Shown: positions 12,573 to 21,843, counted from the first letter of the stretch. The stretch is DNA of 64,000 nucleotides from Novosphingobium sp. UBA6272 (GCF_002440635.1 NZ_DJUW01000016.1:49052-113051); one strand, 5' to 3'. Numbers and translations are program-made. The notes: generated by a model not told the origin, from the sequence alone.

Positions 12573-13532
12573 TTAGTAGCCCGCCGCGTAATCGACCACC
12601 GGTTCCAGCCTTTCGCCGCGGCCATAGCGCGCCAGGTTTTCCAGAAACCGCGCGGCGGATCGTTGGAACATGCGGTTTTGCGCCTTGCCGGTCAGGTGCA
12701 TGGTGATCTGCGCGTTATCGAGCGCCCACAGCGGGTGATCCTCGGGCAGCGGTTCGGGGGTGGTCACATCAAGCAGCGCCCCGCCGATCCGCCCGGAATT
12801 CAGCGCCTCGGTCAAGGCATCCTGATCGATCACCGAGCCGCGCGCGACGTTGACCAGCACCGCATCGGCCTTCATCGCCGCCAGTTCGGCCGCACCGATC
12901 ATCCCTTCGGTCTCTGCCGTGGCGGGCACCGCGATCACGATCCAGTCGAACTCTCCCAGGTGCCCGCGCCACTCGTCGGGCCCGAGCACCCCCGGTCCGG
13001 GGCTGCGGCGCACCTTGCTCACGCCCATCCCGAACCCGGCCAGCCGCTTTTCCACTTCCTGTCCGATCGCGCCATAGCCGAGGATCAGCGCCGAACTGCC
13101 GAATAGCTCGCGCTTGCCCGGCGAATCCTTCAGCCATTCGCGCCGCTCCTGCGCGCGAACGACCTCGCGGTAGTTCTTCGAATGGGCCAGCATCAGCAGC
13201 ACCACATATTCGGCGATCGGCACGGCATTGATCCCCGCGCCGTTGGTAAGAACCACCCCGCGCTGGGCCAGCACATCGAGCGGGAACGCCTCGACCCCGG
13301 CATAGATCGAATTGAGCCACTTCAACCGCGTCGCCAGATCGAACACTCGCGCCATGTCGTCTTTCGAATGCATGTCGAACCAGCCGATCTCGGCTTCGGG
13401 TGCGAGGGCGAAGGCCTCTTCCTTGGTTGTGTACCAGCGCAGATCGGCCCAATCGGGTAGATGCGGTTCGATCATCGGTTTCAGCAGGGCGTTGAGGACG
13501 ATGCAGATTTTCTCCATGGCTGCACGATCCAT
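12573..13532 (-). CDS. D-2-hydroxyacid dehydrogenase, NAD-binding
   Basis: This protein of about 319 residues has the Rossmann motif GYGAIGQEVEKRLAGFG and, further on, NVARGSVIDQDAL, the conserved arginine region of D-isomer hydroxyacid dehydrogenases. DVTTPEPLPEDHPLW carries the catalytic glutamate, but the usual GxH histidine site reads MHLTGK, so the exact catalytic geometry should be compared with GhrA-like members. ATG 13532 is chosen because AAGG lies nine bases upstream; ATG 13517 is the alternative. It is divergent from the 2OG oxygenase gene. Confidence 0.82.
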   Translation of the reverse strand: MDRAAMEKICIVLNALLKPMIEPHLPDWADLRWYTTKEEAFALAPEAEIGWFDMHSKDDMARVFDLATRLKWLNSIYAGVEAFPLDVLAQRGVVLTNGAGINAVPIAEYVVLLMLAHSKNYREVVRAQERREWLKDSPGKRELFGSSALILGYGAIGQEVEKRLAGFGMGVSKVRRSPGPGVLGPDEWRGHLGEFDWIVIAVPATAETEGMIGAAELAAMKADAVLVNVARGSVIDQDALTEALNSGRIGGALLDVTTPEPLPEDHPLWALDNAQITMHLTGKAQNRMFQRSAARFLENLARYGRGERLEPVVDYAAGY

Positions 13533-13576
13533 CCCAAGTTGCCTTGCTGTCAAGCACGGGTGTGGTAGATGCGGCC

Positions 13577-14179
13577 ATGGCCGCTGCTCCCCATTGCATT
13601 CTGGATGATTTCCTTCCCGAAAGTGTCCACCAGGAATTGCTGGCCCATTGCCTGGCTGTCGGCGATTTCGATCGCGGCAAGGTCATCGTGGATGGCGAGC
13701 TGGCTTATCATCCCGATCTGCGGCAGGGCTATATTTCCCGCGACCGGCTGGGCCGCCAGTTGATGCCTTTCCGCGTGCGGATGGATGCAGCATTCGCGCA
13801 GATCGCAACCGAACTCGGGATCAAGCCTTTCAAATACAACGATATCGAATTCAGACTGGCCGCCCATGGCCATGGTGACTTCTTCAAGCCGCATCGTGAC
13901 ACCTTCGTCGGCAAGGACCGGCCCGAAGGCGGAGATCGGCTGATCACAGCGGTCTATTACCTCCATGCCCAACCTCGCGGCTTCCGCGGCGGCGATCTGC
14001 GCATTCACCCCTTCGGGCCGGGTGAGCCTGTCGTGGTTCAGCCGGCCAGCAACCGGCTTGTGGCATTCCCGTCTTTCGCAATCCACGAAGTCAGCCCGGT
14101 GGAAGTGCCAAGCCGCGCCTTCGCTGATTCGCGCTTTTCGGTGACCACCTGGTTCAGGCGCGTGAGCACCCCTTCCTGA
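13577..14179 (+). CDS. 2OG-Fe(II) oxygenase, prolyl hydroxylase-like
   Basis: This 200-residue double-stranded beta-helix dioxygenase should use Fe(II) and 2-oxoglutarate. The iron triad is readable as HRD in FFKPHRDTF and the distal histidine in FPSFAIHEVSPV. A basic residue follows in DSRFSVTTWFRR for 2-oxoglutarate. The fold start CILDDFLPESVHQELLAHC is typical of the PKHD type. No ribosome site precedes ATG 13577, and TTGCTG-N16-TAGATG ends six bases before it, so the message may be leaderless. The substrate is unknown; the neighbours give no clue. Confidence 0.83.
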   Translation: MAAAPHCILDDFLPESVHQELLAHCLAVGDFDRGKVIVDGELAYHPDLRQGYISRDRLGRQLMPFRVRMDAAFAQIATELGIKPFKYNDIEFRLAAHGHGDFFKPHRDTFVGKDRPEGGDRLITAVYYLHAQPRGFRGGDLRIHPFGPGEPVVVQPASNRLVAFPSFAIHEVSPVEVPSRAFADSRFSVTTWFRRVSTPS

Positions 14180-14202
14180 CCGCGCAGGCGCGCATCGCCG
14201 GA

Positions 14203-14667
14203 TTAGGATTCGAGGTGGCCTAGAAAACTGTCCAGCATCGGCGGGCGGTGGAGGCATTCGGCGAAGCTGAACGGGCGGGTGACGAGCGGCGGCACCTGCG
14301 TCGCATCGGGATGGCGCGGGTTCAGGTAGATCACATTGGTTTCGGGCAAGACCTTTGAGCGGATTGCGGCGAGCAGCGAGCGGCGGCTTTCCAGCCATTC
14401 GCCGATGAAGGCCCGGATCGTGTCTTCGTCCGGATCGGGCACCCGTTCGGGCACGGCCTCGGCCTCGGTCCAGCCAAGCACCAGATCGGCGGGCGCGGCA
14501 GCCAGGTCCGGCAGGTGGTACCGCAGCGCCACCAGCACCGCGAGCCCCGCCTCGCTCGCCAGACTGACCACCGGCTGGCCGGCCGGGGCATAACGCGCAC
14601 CGTTGAGCTCCGCCCCCTTGCCGTCAAGCGCCACATAGGGCGCGCGGGTGAGGCGCCACAGCTTCAT
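14203..14667 (-). CDS. RES-domain protein without antitoxin partner
   Basis: This 154-residue protein resembles RES-domain toxins, which degrade NAD in RES-Xre toxin-antitoxin pairs. The shared pattern is visible: MKLWRLTRAPYVALDGKGAE, then GARYAPAGQPVVSLASEAGLAVLVAL and NVIYLNPRHPDA. Two things are odd. The helix after VVSLAS lacks the glutamate I expect in active members (LAVLVAL instead of an LLE-like motif). No Xre/MbcA antitoxin gene is adjacent. The upstream gene encodes a secreted DUF3828 protein whose stop overlaps this ATG (TGATG). It may be a tamed or non-toxic homologue. Confidence 0.68.
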   Translation of the reverse strand: MKLWRLTRAPYVALDGKGAELNGARYAPAGQPVVSLASEAGLAVLVALRYHLPDLAAAPADLVLGWTEAEAVPERVPDPDEDTIRAFIGEWLESRRSLLAAIRSKVLPETNVIYLNPRHPDATQVPPLVTRPFSFAECLHRPPMLDSFLGHLES

Positions 14668-15167
14668 CAGGTGCCCGGAACCTCGGTCAGTTCCTCACGC
14701 ATCGCGGCCTTGACGCCCTTGGGCACGCTGTCGCTGTACAGGTCATCGATCAGCCAGCGCCCGCCCTCGTTCACCAGAATCAGCCGCTGGGTCAGGAAAT
14801 CGTCCCAGCCGGCGGTGAACTGCACTTTCACCTCGACCTTGCCGGGGGACAGCAGGCGGAGATCGGTGCGCTTGTGCTTGAACCGCTTGGCCTGCCAGTC
14901 CTGGCATTCGCAGAACCAGCCGTAAGACGAGAGGCCGGTCAGCTCTTCGCCATTGTGCTTCTTCCAGGCCCGGATCAGCGCGCGGGTCTTGGCCGAAAAC
15001 ACCGGCTGGTCCCAATCCGCCCCGTTGGGTCCGCTCTCCCGGTAATAGCCGCCATAGGCCAGCCGCAGCGTGGCATCGACCTTGCCCGGAACGGCCGGAG
15101 GCGGCGCGGCGGCAAGCAGGAGCGCGGACAGGACCGCGCTGGCGGCGAGTTTGATCAAGCGGTTCAT
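14667..15167 (-). CDS. secreted DUF3828-like protein
   Basis: This 166-residue protein has a clear signal peptide (MNRLIKLAASAVLSALLLAA) and a mature domain with LIRAWKKHNGEELTGL, a CECQDW cysteine pair and NEGGRWLIDDLYSD near the C-terminus. The last motif is typical of DUF3828/NTF2-like periplasmic proteins. ATG 15167 is preferred because GAGGGG precedes it; ATG 15179 is an alternative. It overlaps the RES-domain gene by one base. Function unknown. Confidence 0.75.
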   Translation of the reverse strand: MNRLIKLAASAVLSALLLAAAPPPAVPGKVDATLRLAYGGYYRESGPNGADWDQPVFSAKTRALIRAWKKHNGEELTGLSSYGWFCECQDWQAKRFKHKRTDLRLLSPGKVEVKVQFTAGWDDFLTQRLILVNEGGRWLIDDLYSDSVPKGVKAAMREELTEVPGT

Positions 15168-15274
15168 CGGGCCCCTCATGGCGTCAAGTCTGGCGGACTG
15201 TAAGGCCATAGACAAGGGTACGCTTGGATGAAGGCGTCAGTCCGCGTTTCAAAGCAGACCCACAGGACCCGCTC

Positions 15275-15363
15275 GTCCTGAGCTTGTCGAAGGACTGCCT
15301 TTCACTTCAGGCCGCAGGGAATGGGGCAGGAAGGACAGGACGATGCTTCGACAAGCTCAGCAT
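15275..15363. repeat. inverted pair of class b hairpin repeats
   Basis: Two copies of the 17-base core CCTGAGCTTGTCGAAGG (or its end variants) lie in opposite orientation at 15275-15295 and 15343-15363. Each is a small hairpin: outer arms pair (GTCCT/AGGAC in one, ATGCT/AGCAT in the other), two G-A mismatches follow, then G-C closes a CTTGT loop. They lie between the DUF3828 gene start and the cysS stop. No T-run follows, so they are not simple terminators. Confidence 0.85.
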
Positions 15364-15394
15364 GGGCGGGGTTGGTGAAACCCATCTGTCTGAA

Positions 15395-16888
15395 TCAGCC
15401 CAGCTTCCAGTCCCAGCCGAGCGGATCGCCGTCCATCACCTCAACCCCTTGTCCAGCGAGTTCGTCGCGGAGGCGATCGGATGTGGCGAAATCCTTGGCG
15501 GCGCGGGCTTCCTTGCGCTGGGCAAGGATGGCTTCGATCTCGGGCTCGGTGATGGTGGCGGCTTTGGGGCGGATGCGGAGTTCTTCAGCGCTCAAACCAA
15601 GGATATCAAGGCCGAGCACTCGATCCATCTCCTCCAAAACTCTTAACCTGTAAGCACAAATCGCCTCAACAATTTCCGGATAATCGGGATTGTTCAGGAG
15701 CACGGATTTTGCCCCATTGAGTGCAAGTGCCTCAAAGAAAGTCAGCGCTTGAGGTGTCTTTAAATCCTGAGAAATGCTCTCGTCAAAACTCTGCAGCAGC
15801 TTGTCCGAAAACTCCTCAGCAGCAACCGGAGTGGCGTTTCCGGCATAGGACGTAAGTTCCGCGATCGGCCGACTCAGGCGCTTCAGCCGCACCAGCGCCG
15901 CCTGCAGCCCCTCCCACGAGAACTCCAGCTCGCTGCGGTAGTGCGCCTGCAGGCACAGCATCCGGTAAGCCAGCGGGTGATAGCCCTTGTCGATCAGCAG
16001 TTGCAGCCGCAGAAACTCGCCGCTCGACTTGCTCATCTTGCCGCTGCGTTCGACCAGGAAGTTGTTGTGCATCCAGATCTTCGCGCCCGAATTCTGCGGG
16101 TCGCTGAGACCGTTGGTGCAGCAATAGGCCTGATTCTGGGCGATCTCGTTGGGGTGGTGGATTTCGCGGTGGTCGATCCCGCCGGTGTGGATGTCGAACG
16201 GAAAGCCAAGCAGCGCGCCGCCCATCACCGAGCATTCGAGGTGCCAGCCGGGCGCGCCCCGGCCCCACGGCGAATCCCATTCCATCTGCCTCGTCTCGCC
16301 CGGCGGGGTCTTGCGCCAGATCGCGAAGTCGGCGGCGTTGCGCTTGCCTTCAACCGTCTCGATCCGCCCTTCCCCGTCCTCGGTCACGGCGCGGGCCAGC
16401 TTGCCGTAATCGGCCACGGTCGTGACATCGAAATAGAGCCCGCTATCGAGCTCATAGCAATGCTTCGGCGCGATCTTGCGGCCCCATTCGATCATCGCCT
16501 CGACATATTCGGTCGCGCGCGGATGGGCCTTTTTCTGGACGTTGAGCCGGGCCAGATCGCGCTCGAAATCTTCCTGATAGAACCGGGCGATGTCCCAGGC
16601 GCTCTTGCCCGCCTGCGCCGCCATCTTCTCCATCTTGTCCTCGCCCGCGTCAGCGTCCGAGGTCAGGTGGCCGACATCGGTGATGTTGATCACGTGGGTC
16701 AGCCTGTAGCCCTTGAACTGCAGCGTGCGGCCCAACGTATCGGCAAAGACATAGGCCCGCATGTTGCCGATGTGCTGGTAATTGTAGACCGTCGGCCCGC
16801 ACGAATAGACCCGCGCCTCACCGGGGTGGACGGGCTGGAACGGCTCCAGCTTGCGGGTCAGGCTGTTGAACAGGCGCAGGTCGGTCAT
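15395..16888 (-). CDS. cysS: cysteinyl-tRNA synthetase
   Basis: This 497-residue class I synthetase charges tRNA-Cys. The zinc/ATP region shows YSCGPTVYNYQHIGNMR, the second zinc ligands lie in WHLECSVM and GGIDHREIHHPNE, and the KMSKS loop is GKMSKSSGEF. The C-terminal DALR-like part follows. About 180 bases encoding the C-terminal helical region (15601-15780) are only about 47% GC by direct count, against about 65% around them. The reading frame is intact, so this looks like a locally replaced segment. Hairpin repeats flank the gene on both sides. Confidence 0.95.
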   Translation of the reverse strand: MTDLRLFNSLTRKLEPFQPVHPGEARVYSCGPTVYNYQHIGNMRAYVFADTLGRTLQFKGYRLTHVINITDVGHLTSDADAGEDKMEKMAAQAGKSAWDIARFYQEDFERDLARLNVQKKAHPRATEYVEAMIEWGRKIAPKHCYELDSGLYFDVTTVADYGKLARAVTEDGEGRIETVEGKRNAADFAIWRKTPPGETRQMEWDSPWGRGAPGWHLECSVMGGALLGFPFDIHTGGIDHREIHHPNEIAQNQAYCCTNGLSDPQNSGAKIWMHNNFLVERSGKMSKSSGEFLRLQLLIDKGYHPLAYRMLCLQAHYRSELEFSWEGLQAALVRLKRLSRPIAELTSYAGNATPVAAEEFSDKLLQSFDESISQDLKTPQALTFFEALALNGAKSVLLNNPDYPEIVEAICAYRLRVLEEMDRVLGLDILGLSAEELRIRPKAATITEPEIEAILAQRKEARAAKDFATSDRLRDELAGQGVEVMDGDPLGWDWKLG

Positions 16889-16924
16889 GGCGCGAGGCCA
16901 TATGTCGGCACGGGGGCTTCGACA

Positions 16925-17007
16925 ACCCTTCGACAGGCTCAGGGTGAGCGGATTTGGTGCATTTGGGCAGGAAAAATGGCCCGCTCAGGCTGAGCCTGTC
17001 GAAGCCC
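16925..17007. repeat. inverted pair of class b hairpin repeats
   Basis: Two opposed copies with loop variant CCTGT lie at 16925-16945 (outer arms ACCCT/AGGGT) and 16988-17007 (outer arms GGCT/AGCC). They are between the nitroreductase stop and the cysS start, both genes being on the minus strand. The core CTGAGC-YTGTC-GAAG is kept while the outer pairs differ. Confidence 0.82.
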
Positions 17008-17024
17008 GCCCACTACATCGGGCC

Positions 17025-17708
17025 CTAGAACCCTTCCCACCGCACCGTCTCGTCCAGCCCCACGCGCGGGACCGGGAAGCTGTTGACCGCCGCCTGACGG
17101 TCGCCCCAGCCGATCGCGCAGCCGCAGAAGAAGATGTGGTCTTCGGGAATGTCCACCACTTCGCGGATCTGCTTCTGATAGACCGCCCAGGCCTCCTGCG
17201 CGCAGCTGTCGAGCCCTTCTTCGCGCAGCAGCAGCAGCACGGTCTGCAGCCACATGCCGATGTCGCTCCACTGCGGCAGGCCCATGTAGCGCGGGGTGTG
17301 AACCAGCATCAGCACCGGCGCGCCGAACGCGCGGAAGTTGTTGCGGAACACGTCCATCCGCTGGGCCTTGTCCTCACGCGGGATGTCCAGCGCCTTGTAC
17401 ATCGCCTCGCCCACGCCAAAGCGGCTGGCGGCATAGCGGCCTTCCAGTTCGGCTGGATAGATCGGGTATTCGGCCGAATAGGCGGCCAGCCCCTGCGGGA
17501 TCGTTGCGGTGACGAGATCGATCAGCTTTTGCAGCGGCGCGCCGGTCAGCATTATCGCGTTCCACGGCTGGGTATTCCCGCCCGACGGCGCGTTCTGGGC
17601 CTTTTCCAGTACGCGGCGGAGCATGGCCTGATCGACCGGCTGGTCAAGGTACTGGCGGATCGAGCGGCGCGAGGCGACGGCCTCGGTAACGGTGCTGGCT
17701 TTGGTCAT
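17025..17708 (-). CDS. nitroreductase-family protein
   Basis: This 227-residue FMN-dependent nitroreductase has the N-terminal signature RRSIRQYLDQPVD, the FMN-binding APSGGNTQPWN near residues 40-50, and the C-terminal IFFCGCAIGWGD. The length is normal for the family. The physiological substrate cannot be deduced. It lies upstream of cysS on the same strand, separated by the hairpin repeats. Confidence 0.9.
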   Translation of the reverse strand: MTKASTVTEAVASRRSIRQYLDQPVDQAMLRRVLEKAQNAPSGGNTQPWNAIMLTGAPLQKLIDLVTATIPQGLAAYSAEYPIYPAELEGRYAASRFGVGEAMYKALDIPREDKAQRMDVFRNNFRAFGAPVLMLVHTPRYMGLPQWSDIGMWLQTVLLLLREEGLDSCAQEAWAVYQKQIREVVDIPEDHIFFCGCAIGWGDRQAAVNSFPVPRVGLDETVRWEGF

Positions 17709-17782
17709 GACCGTTTAATTGAGCGATTAAACGGCGCGGTCAAGGCGGGAATGCACCTTGGCCGCGCCGATAGGCAGATCGA

Positions 17783-18340
17783 TCAGTTGGCGGCAGCCGG
17801 CTTGGCCGCTGCCTTGAGCGCGGCCAGATCGGCCGAGCGCAGCGCACCGGGGGCCGGCCCCATATCGTCATCGTCGACCAGCTTGAACTTCTTCATGCCG
17901 CGGAAGGTCGCCTCGGTCGAGGGCCGGATATCGGGACGGCCGACCATGAAGCCCATCTTGATCTTGCATTCGACGAACTGGGTCTCGTCCGGCTCGACCT
18001 CCAGCGCCAGCACGTCCTTGGCTTCGGTCTTGACGGTAAACTCATGCTTGCCGGGATCGGCGACCATGATGAAATAGCGCCCGCCGCCCAGCGAGCTGAC
18101 CTTTTGCCCGCCTTCGTGAACCGAACAGGCCACCGCCGCGCCAGAGAGGCCGCCCTTCCGGTAGAAAACCACCTGGCCTTTGCCGACCGGGGGCGCGGGG
18201 ATGAAGATCTGCGCGGCGGGAACCGAATCGTTCTCTTCCACCTCGGCGGCTTCTTCCTTGTCCTTGGCCATGGCCTGGAGCGGCAGCACGGTCAGGCTGG
18301 CGGCCAGCGCGATCGGCAGTGCGAACAAAGTCTTCTTCAT
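17783..18340 (-). CDS. secreted DUF2846-like protein
   Basis: The 185-residue precursor begins MKKTLFALPIALAASLTVLP with a cleavable signal peptide ending near LQAMA-KD. The mature part has an acidic linker, then GKGQVVFYRKGGLSG and YFIMVADPGKHEFTVKTEA, typical of DUF2846 beta-rich periplasmic proteins. The tail is alanine-rich. It follows the next gene (18353-19054) by 12 bases, so the two are co-transcribed. Function unknown. Confidence 0.72.
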   Translation of the reverse strand: MKKTLFALPIALAASLTVLPLQAMAKDKEEAAEVEENDSVPAAQIFIPAPPVGKGQVVFYRKGGLSGAAVACSVHEGGQKVSSLGGGRYFIMVADPGKHEFTVKTEAKDVLALEVEPDETQFVECKIKMGFMVGRPDIRPSTEATFRGMKKFKLVDDDDMGPAPGALRSADLAALKAAAKPAAAN

Positions 18341-18352
18341 GGTAGTTGCCCT

Positions 18353-19054
18353 TTATTGAGATAGCGGTTGAACGGGTTCGGGTGTCGCAGCTGGCGGCGA
18401 AGCCGGCGCCGCGGGATCGGTTGGCGGATCGAGCAGAAAGGCCTCGGCGGTCTTGGCATCGGCCTGGGTGCCGACCGGCAGGTCGATCCCCTTGCCCTTC
18501 ACGAAGAAGCCCACCAGCGCGAGCGCCGGGCTGGCCACCGACATGGTGGTGACGGTGCCGATCCGGTCCTGCCCGGCCGCCGCAAAGTGCAGTGAACGCA
18601 GCCGCAGCTTGCGCCCCCCGACATCGAGGTAGCGCGCTGCCAGCACCAGTTCGCCCGATGCGCCGCTCCCGCCGCTCTTCTTGGCGTGGACCACTTCACC
18701 CACCCCGCGCGTCCCGGCCGGAACCAGCACCTTGCCATTAACCGTGACGGGCTGATCCAGTACAAATTCGAACATTTCGCCGCTCTTGCTGATCTTGCTG
18801 CCAAGGTGGGTACGGGTCAGCAGCAGGACCGGCGTCAGCGGCGGAATGCAGCGCGGCTCTGCGTCAGGCTCAACCGGAGGACATGTGGTGGGCCCGGTGA
18901 GCGGAGCGGCCGGAGCCAGCGCCGGAGCCGATTTGACAGCCTTTTCAGCCGGGGCAGCAGCATCCTGCGCCAGGGCCGCCGGCACGGCAAGGCCCAGGCC
19001 AACAAGCAAAACCATTGCCCCCCGAAAATGGCGGAAAAGATCAGCGCGAACCAT
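18353..19054 (-). CDS. secreted hypothetical protein
   Basis: This protein of up to 233 residues has a signal peptide (VLLVGLGLAVPAALA) followed by an Ala/Pro-rich spacer. A beta-rich domain follows with MFEFVLDQPVTVNGKVLVPA and GTRGVGEVVHAKKSGG, and the C-terminus is proline-rich. ATG 19054 gives a basic signal-peptide N-region. ATG 19015 is better placed behind GGGGGG and may be the true start. I do not recognise a named family. It is the likely first gene of a two-gene periplasmic operon with the DUF2846-like protein. Confidence 0.65.
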   Translation of the reverse strand: MVRADLFRHFRGAMVLLVGLGLAVPAALAQDAAAPAEKAVKSAPALAPAAPLTGPTTCPPVEPDAEPRCIPPLTPVLLLTRTHLGSKISKSGEMFEFVLDQPVTVNGKVLVPAGTRGVGEVVHAKKSGGSGASGELVLAARYLDVGGRKLRLRSLHFAAAGQDRIGTVTTMSVASPALALVGFFVKGKGIDLPVGTQADAKTAEAFLLDPPTDPAAPASPPAATPEPVQPLSQ

Positions 19055-19125
19055 TGGAAGTAATTGCTATTATCCGAAAATCGGCTTGGCAATGAAATTT
19101 CCTTGGCCACTTACGCAGCGCAAAG

Positions 19126-20940
19126 TCATTCGTCCTCGAACAGGCTGGCGAGCTGTTCGATCATCGTGCCGCCCAGTTGTTCGACATCCATGATGGTCAC
19201 CGCGCGGCGGTAATAGCGGGTTACGTCATGGCCGATCCCGATCGCGACCAGTTGGACTGGCGAGAGTCGCTCGATCCAGTCGATCACCTTGCGCAGATGC
19301 AGTTCAAGGTAGCCGGCGTTGTTGACCGAAAGGGTCGAATCGTCGACCGGCGCGCCGTCCGAGATCACCATCAGGATCCGGCGATCCTCCTGCCGGGCGA
19401 GCAGCCGCTGGTGCGCCCAGAGCAGCGCCTCGCCGTCGATGTTCTCTTTGAGCAGGCCTTCGCGCATCATCAGGCCCAGGTTCTTGCGGGCGTGGCGATA
19501 GGGCTGGTCGGCCCGCTTGTAGACAATATGGCGCAGATCGTTGAGCCGTCCCGGCTGGGCCGGTTTGCCCCCGGCCAGCCAGGCCTCGCGGCTTTGCCCG
19601 CCCTTCCAGGCGCGGGTGGTGAAGCCGAGGATCTCGGTCTTGACCCCGCACCGCTCCAGCGTCCGCGCCATCACGTCGGCGCTGATCGCCGCGATCGAGA
19701 TCGGACGACCGCGCATCGATCCGGAATTGTCGATCAGCAGGGTAACGATCGTGTCCTTGAACTCGACCTCGCGCTCGATCTTGTAGGACAGCGAATGGCC
19801 GGGCGAGATGACCACCCGGGCCAGCCGCGCAGCATCGAGCAGGCCTTCTTCCTGATCGAAATCCCAACTGCGGTTCTGCTGCGCCATCAACCGCCGCTGC
19901 AGCCGGTTGGCCAGCTTGGTGACGATCCCCTGAAGGCCCTTGAGCTGCGCGTCGAGATAGGCGCGTAGCCGGGTCAGCTCCTCCTCTTCGCACAGTTCGG
20001 AGGCGGCAACCACTTCGTCGAAGACCTGAGTATAGGCCTTGTAGTCGAAGCTGGCGGGAACCTCGGTCCAGGGGCGGTTGGGCCGGGTCGGCAGCATGCC
20101 TTCCTCACCCTCGTCGCCCTCTTCGGCGTCGTCGGATTCATCCTCCATCTGCCGTTCGGTTTCGTCCTCGCCCTCGTCCTCGCCCTCGCTGGGTTCGGAG
20201 GCAACTTCGCTCGGAGTCTGGTCCTCGCTCGATTCGCCGTCGTCGGGCTGGTCTTCGCTGTCGTCCTGGTCCTCGCCCTCGTCGCCATCCTCGCTTTCCT
20301 GCTCAGTTGGCATGGCCTGGGTCAGCTCGAGGTGCTGAAGCATGTTGAGCGCCAGTCCCTGGAACATCGCCTGATCGTCCAGCGAAAGCGCCAGCGCATC
20401 GAAATCGGTGCCGGCGCGCTCCTCGATCCAGCCGCGCAGCATTTCGACCCCCTCGCGGGCCGGCTCTGGCACCGGCTGGCCGGTCAGATGCTCGCGCAGC
20501 AGCAAGGCCAGCGCGGTCGGGATCGGCACGTCCTCGGGTCGGGCGGCGCGGGTGATCGGGTCGCCCAAGGTCCGCGCTTCGTTCGCCGCGCCAAGGTTGG
20601 CGCGCATCCCGGCATAGGATTTCGCGCCCAGCGCCTCGTAACGAACCGCCTCGACCGCATCGAAAGCTGCGCGCGCGGTCGCCTCGGACGGGGCATTGCG
20701 GGTGTGGAAGCCTTCGTCGTGATGGCGGATCTTCAACGCGAAGCTATCGGCAAAGCCGCGCGCTTCCATCGCCTGATCGCGCGGCAGATTGCGCCCCGGC
20801 ATCGGCAGGCGCATGTTCTTGCCGTTGACCACCGGGTTGTCGGCGGTCCAGGCCACCTCCACCTCGGGCTCATGCGCGATCGCCCGGCTGGCGCCGGTCA
20901 GCACGCTCTTAAAGCGGTCGAGGGGGGATTCGTCTGCCAT
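19126..20940 (-). CDS. cobT: cobaltochelatase CobT subunit
   Basis: This 604-residue protein matches CobT, which with CobS forms the AAA+/VWA partner of the CobN cobalt chelatase. It has an N-terminal helical domain and a very acidic middle (about residues 215-285, runs of Glu/Asp/Ser). A C-terminal von Willebrand A domain shows the MIDAS motif [13 protein letters not shown] and the second metal site [10 protein letters not shown]. No cobS, cobN or other cobalamin gene is in the window, so partners must be elsewhere if B12 is made. Class a hairpin repeats lie just upstream. Confidence 0.92.
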   Translation of the reverse strand: MADESPLDRFKSVLTGASRAIAHEPEVEVAWTADNPVVNGKNMRLPMPGRNLPRDQAMEARGFADSFALKIRHHDEGFHTRNAPSEATARAAFDAVEAVRYEALGAKSYAGMRANLGAANEARTLGDPITRAARPEDVPIPTALALLLREHLTGQPVPEPAREGVEMLRGWIEERAGTDFDALALSLDDQAMFQGLALNMLQHLELTQAMPTEQESEDGDEGEDQDDSEDQPDDGESSEDQTPSEVASEPSEGEDEGEDETERQMEDESDDAEEGDEGEEGMLPTRPNRPWTEVPASFDYKAYTQVFDEVVAASELCEEEELTRLRAYLDAQLKGLQGIVTKLANRLQRRLMAQQNRSWDFDQEEGLLDAARLARVVISPGHSLSYKIEREVEFKDTIVTLLIDNSGSMRGRPISIAAISADVMARTLERCGVKTEILGFTTRAWKGGQSREAWLAGGKPAQPGRLNDLRHIVYKRADQPYRHARKNLGLMMREGLLKENIDGEALLWAHQRLLARQEDRRILMVISDGAPVDDSTLSVNNAGYLELHLRKVIDWIERLSPVQLVAIGIGHDVTRYYRRAVTIMDVEQLGGTMIEQLASLFEDE

Positions 20941-20969
20941 TACCCTTTCAAATTCAAACTACCCAAACT

Positions 20970-21105
20970 CGTCATGCTGAACTTGTTTCAGCATCCATTG
21001 CGCCGTTGGACCAGAAAACGTTGGCCAAGCAGACCGCCCCGTCTCGCCCCCCGACACCAGTTGTCTGTGCCTCACGATGGACCCTGAAACAAGTTCAGGG
21101 TGACG
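20970..21105. repeat. inverted pair of class a hairpin repeats
   Basis: Two opposed copies of a perfect hairpin lie here: TGCTGAACTTGTTTCAGCA at 20975-20993, and CCCTGAACTTGTTTCAGGG read on the minus strand at 21082-21100. Both are framed by CGTCA on one side and TCCAT on the other. They separate the aldolase gene (fsa) from cobT. The outer base pairs differ but still pair. Confidence 0.88.
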
Positions 21106-21128
21106 AACAGGGCAAGGTCCGAAATTTC

Positions 21129-21779
21129 CTAGATCGCCTGCCCGGTCTTGGCCCAGTCGGCCAGGAAGCCTTCGATGCCCTTGTCGGTCAGCACGTGCTT
21201 GAACAGTGCCTTGATCACCGATGGCGGCGCGGTCATCACGTCGGCGCCGATCTTGGCGGCTTCAAGCACGTGGATTCCGTGGCGGACCGAAGCCACCAGG
21301 ATCTCGGTTGCGAAATCGTAGTTGTCATAGATCAGCCGGATGTCGGCAATAAGGCTCATCCCGTCGAAGCCGTTGTCATCGTGACGGCCAACGAAGGGCG
21401 AAACGAAGGTCGCCCCGGCCTTGGCCGCGAGCAGCGCCTGATTGGCGCTGAAACACAGCGTGACGTTGACCATGGTGCCGTCGCTGGTCAGCGCCTTGCA
21501 GGTCTTCAGTCCGTCGATTGTCAGCGGCACCTTGATGCAGACGTTGTCGGCAATCTTGCGCAGCTTTTCGGCCTCGGCCATCATCCCGGCGTGATCGAGC
21601 GCGACCACTTCGGCGCTGACCGGGCCATCGACGATCCCGCAGATTTCGCGCGTAACTTCGATGAAATCGCGCCCCGACTTCATGATCAGGCTGGGGTTGG
21701 TGGTCACCCCGTCAAGCAGGCCGGTGGCGGCCAGATCCTTGATGTCGTCGATTTCAGCAGTGTCGGCGAAGAATTTCAC
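21129..21779 (-). CDS. transaldolase-like fructose-6-phosphate aldolase
   Basis: This 216-residue protein is a short transaldolase of the TalC/FSA type. It begins [13 protein letters not shown], has [13 protein letters not shown], the Schiff-base lysine in NVCIKVPLT, and [14 protein letters not shown]. The length (about 215) separates it from classical transaldolases of over 300 residues. Whether it acts as transaldolase or aldolase cannot be read from sequence alone. GTG start at 21779. It is followed by the hairpin repeats and cobT. Confidence 0.9.
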   Translation of the reverse strand: MKFFADTAEIDDIKDLAATGLLDGVTTNPSLIMKSGRDFIEVTREICGIVDGPVSAEVVALDHAGMMAEAEKLRKIADNVCIKVPLTIDGLKTCKALTSDGTMVNVTLCFSANQALLAAKAGATFVSPFVGRHDDNGFDGMSLIADIRLIYDNYDFATEILVASVRHGIHVLEAAKIGADVMTAPPSVIKALFKHVLTDKGIEGFLADWAKTGQAI

Positions 21780-21843
21780 GTGTCGGCTCCCGGTGCGAGT
21801 CAGGAGCCGCTAGTGGCACGGAATCTCGTGCTGGCCTAGCCCC

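Noticed and set aside
15275..15363. Hairpin repeats as rho-independent terminators
   Set aside because: No T-run follows any copy, copies occur in both orientations, and one pair lies inside the atp operon.
18353..20940. cobT as part of a cobalamin synthesis locus
   Set aside because: No other cob or cbi genes occur here; neighbours are unrelated secreted proteins and an aldolase.
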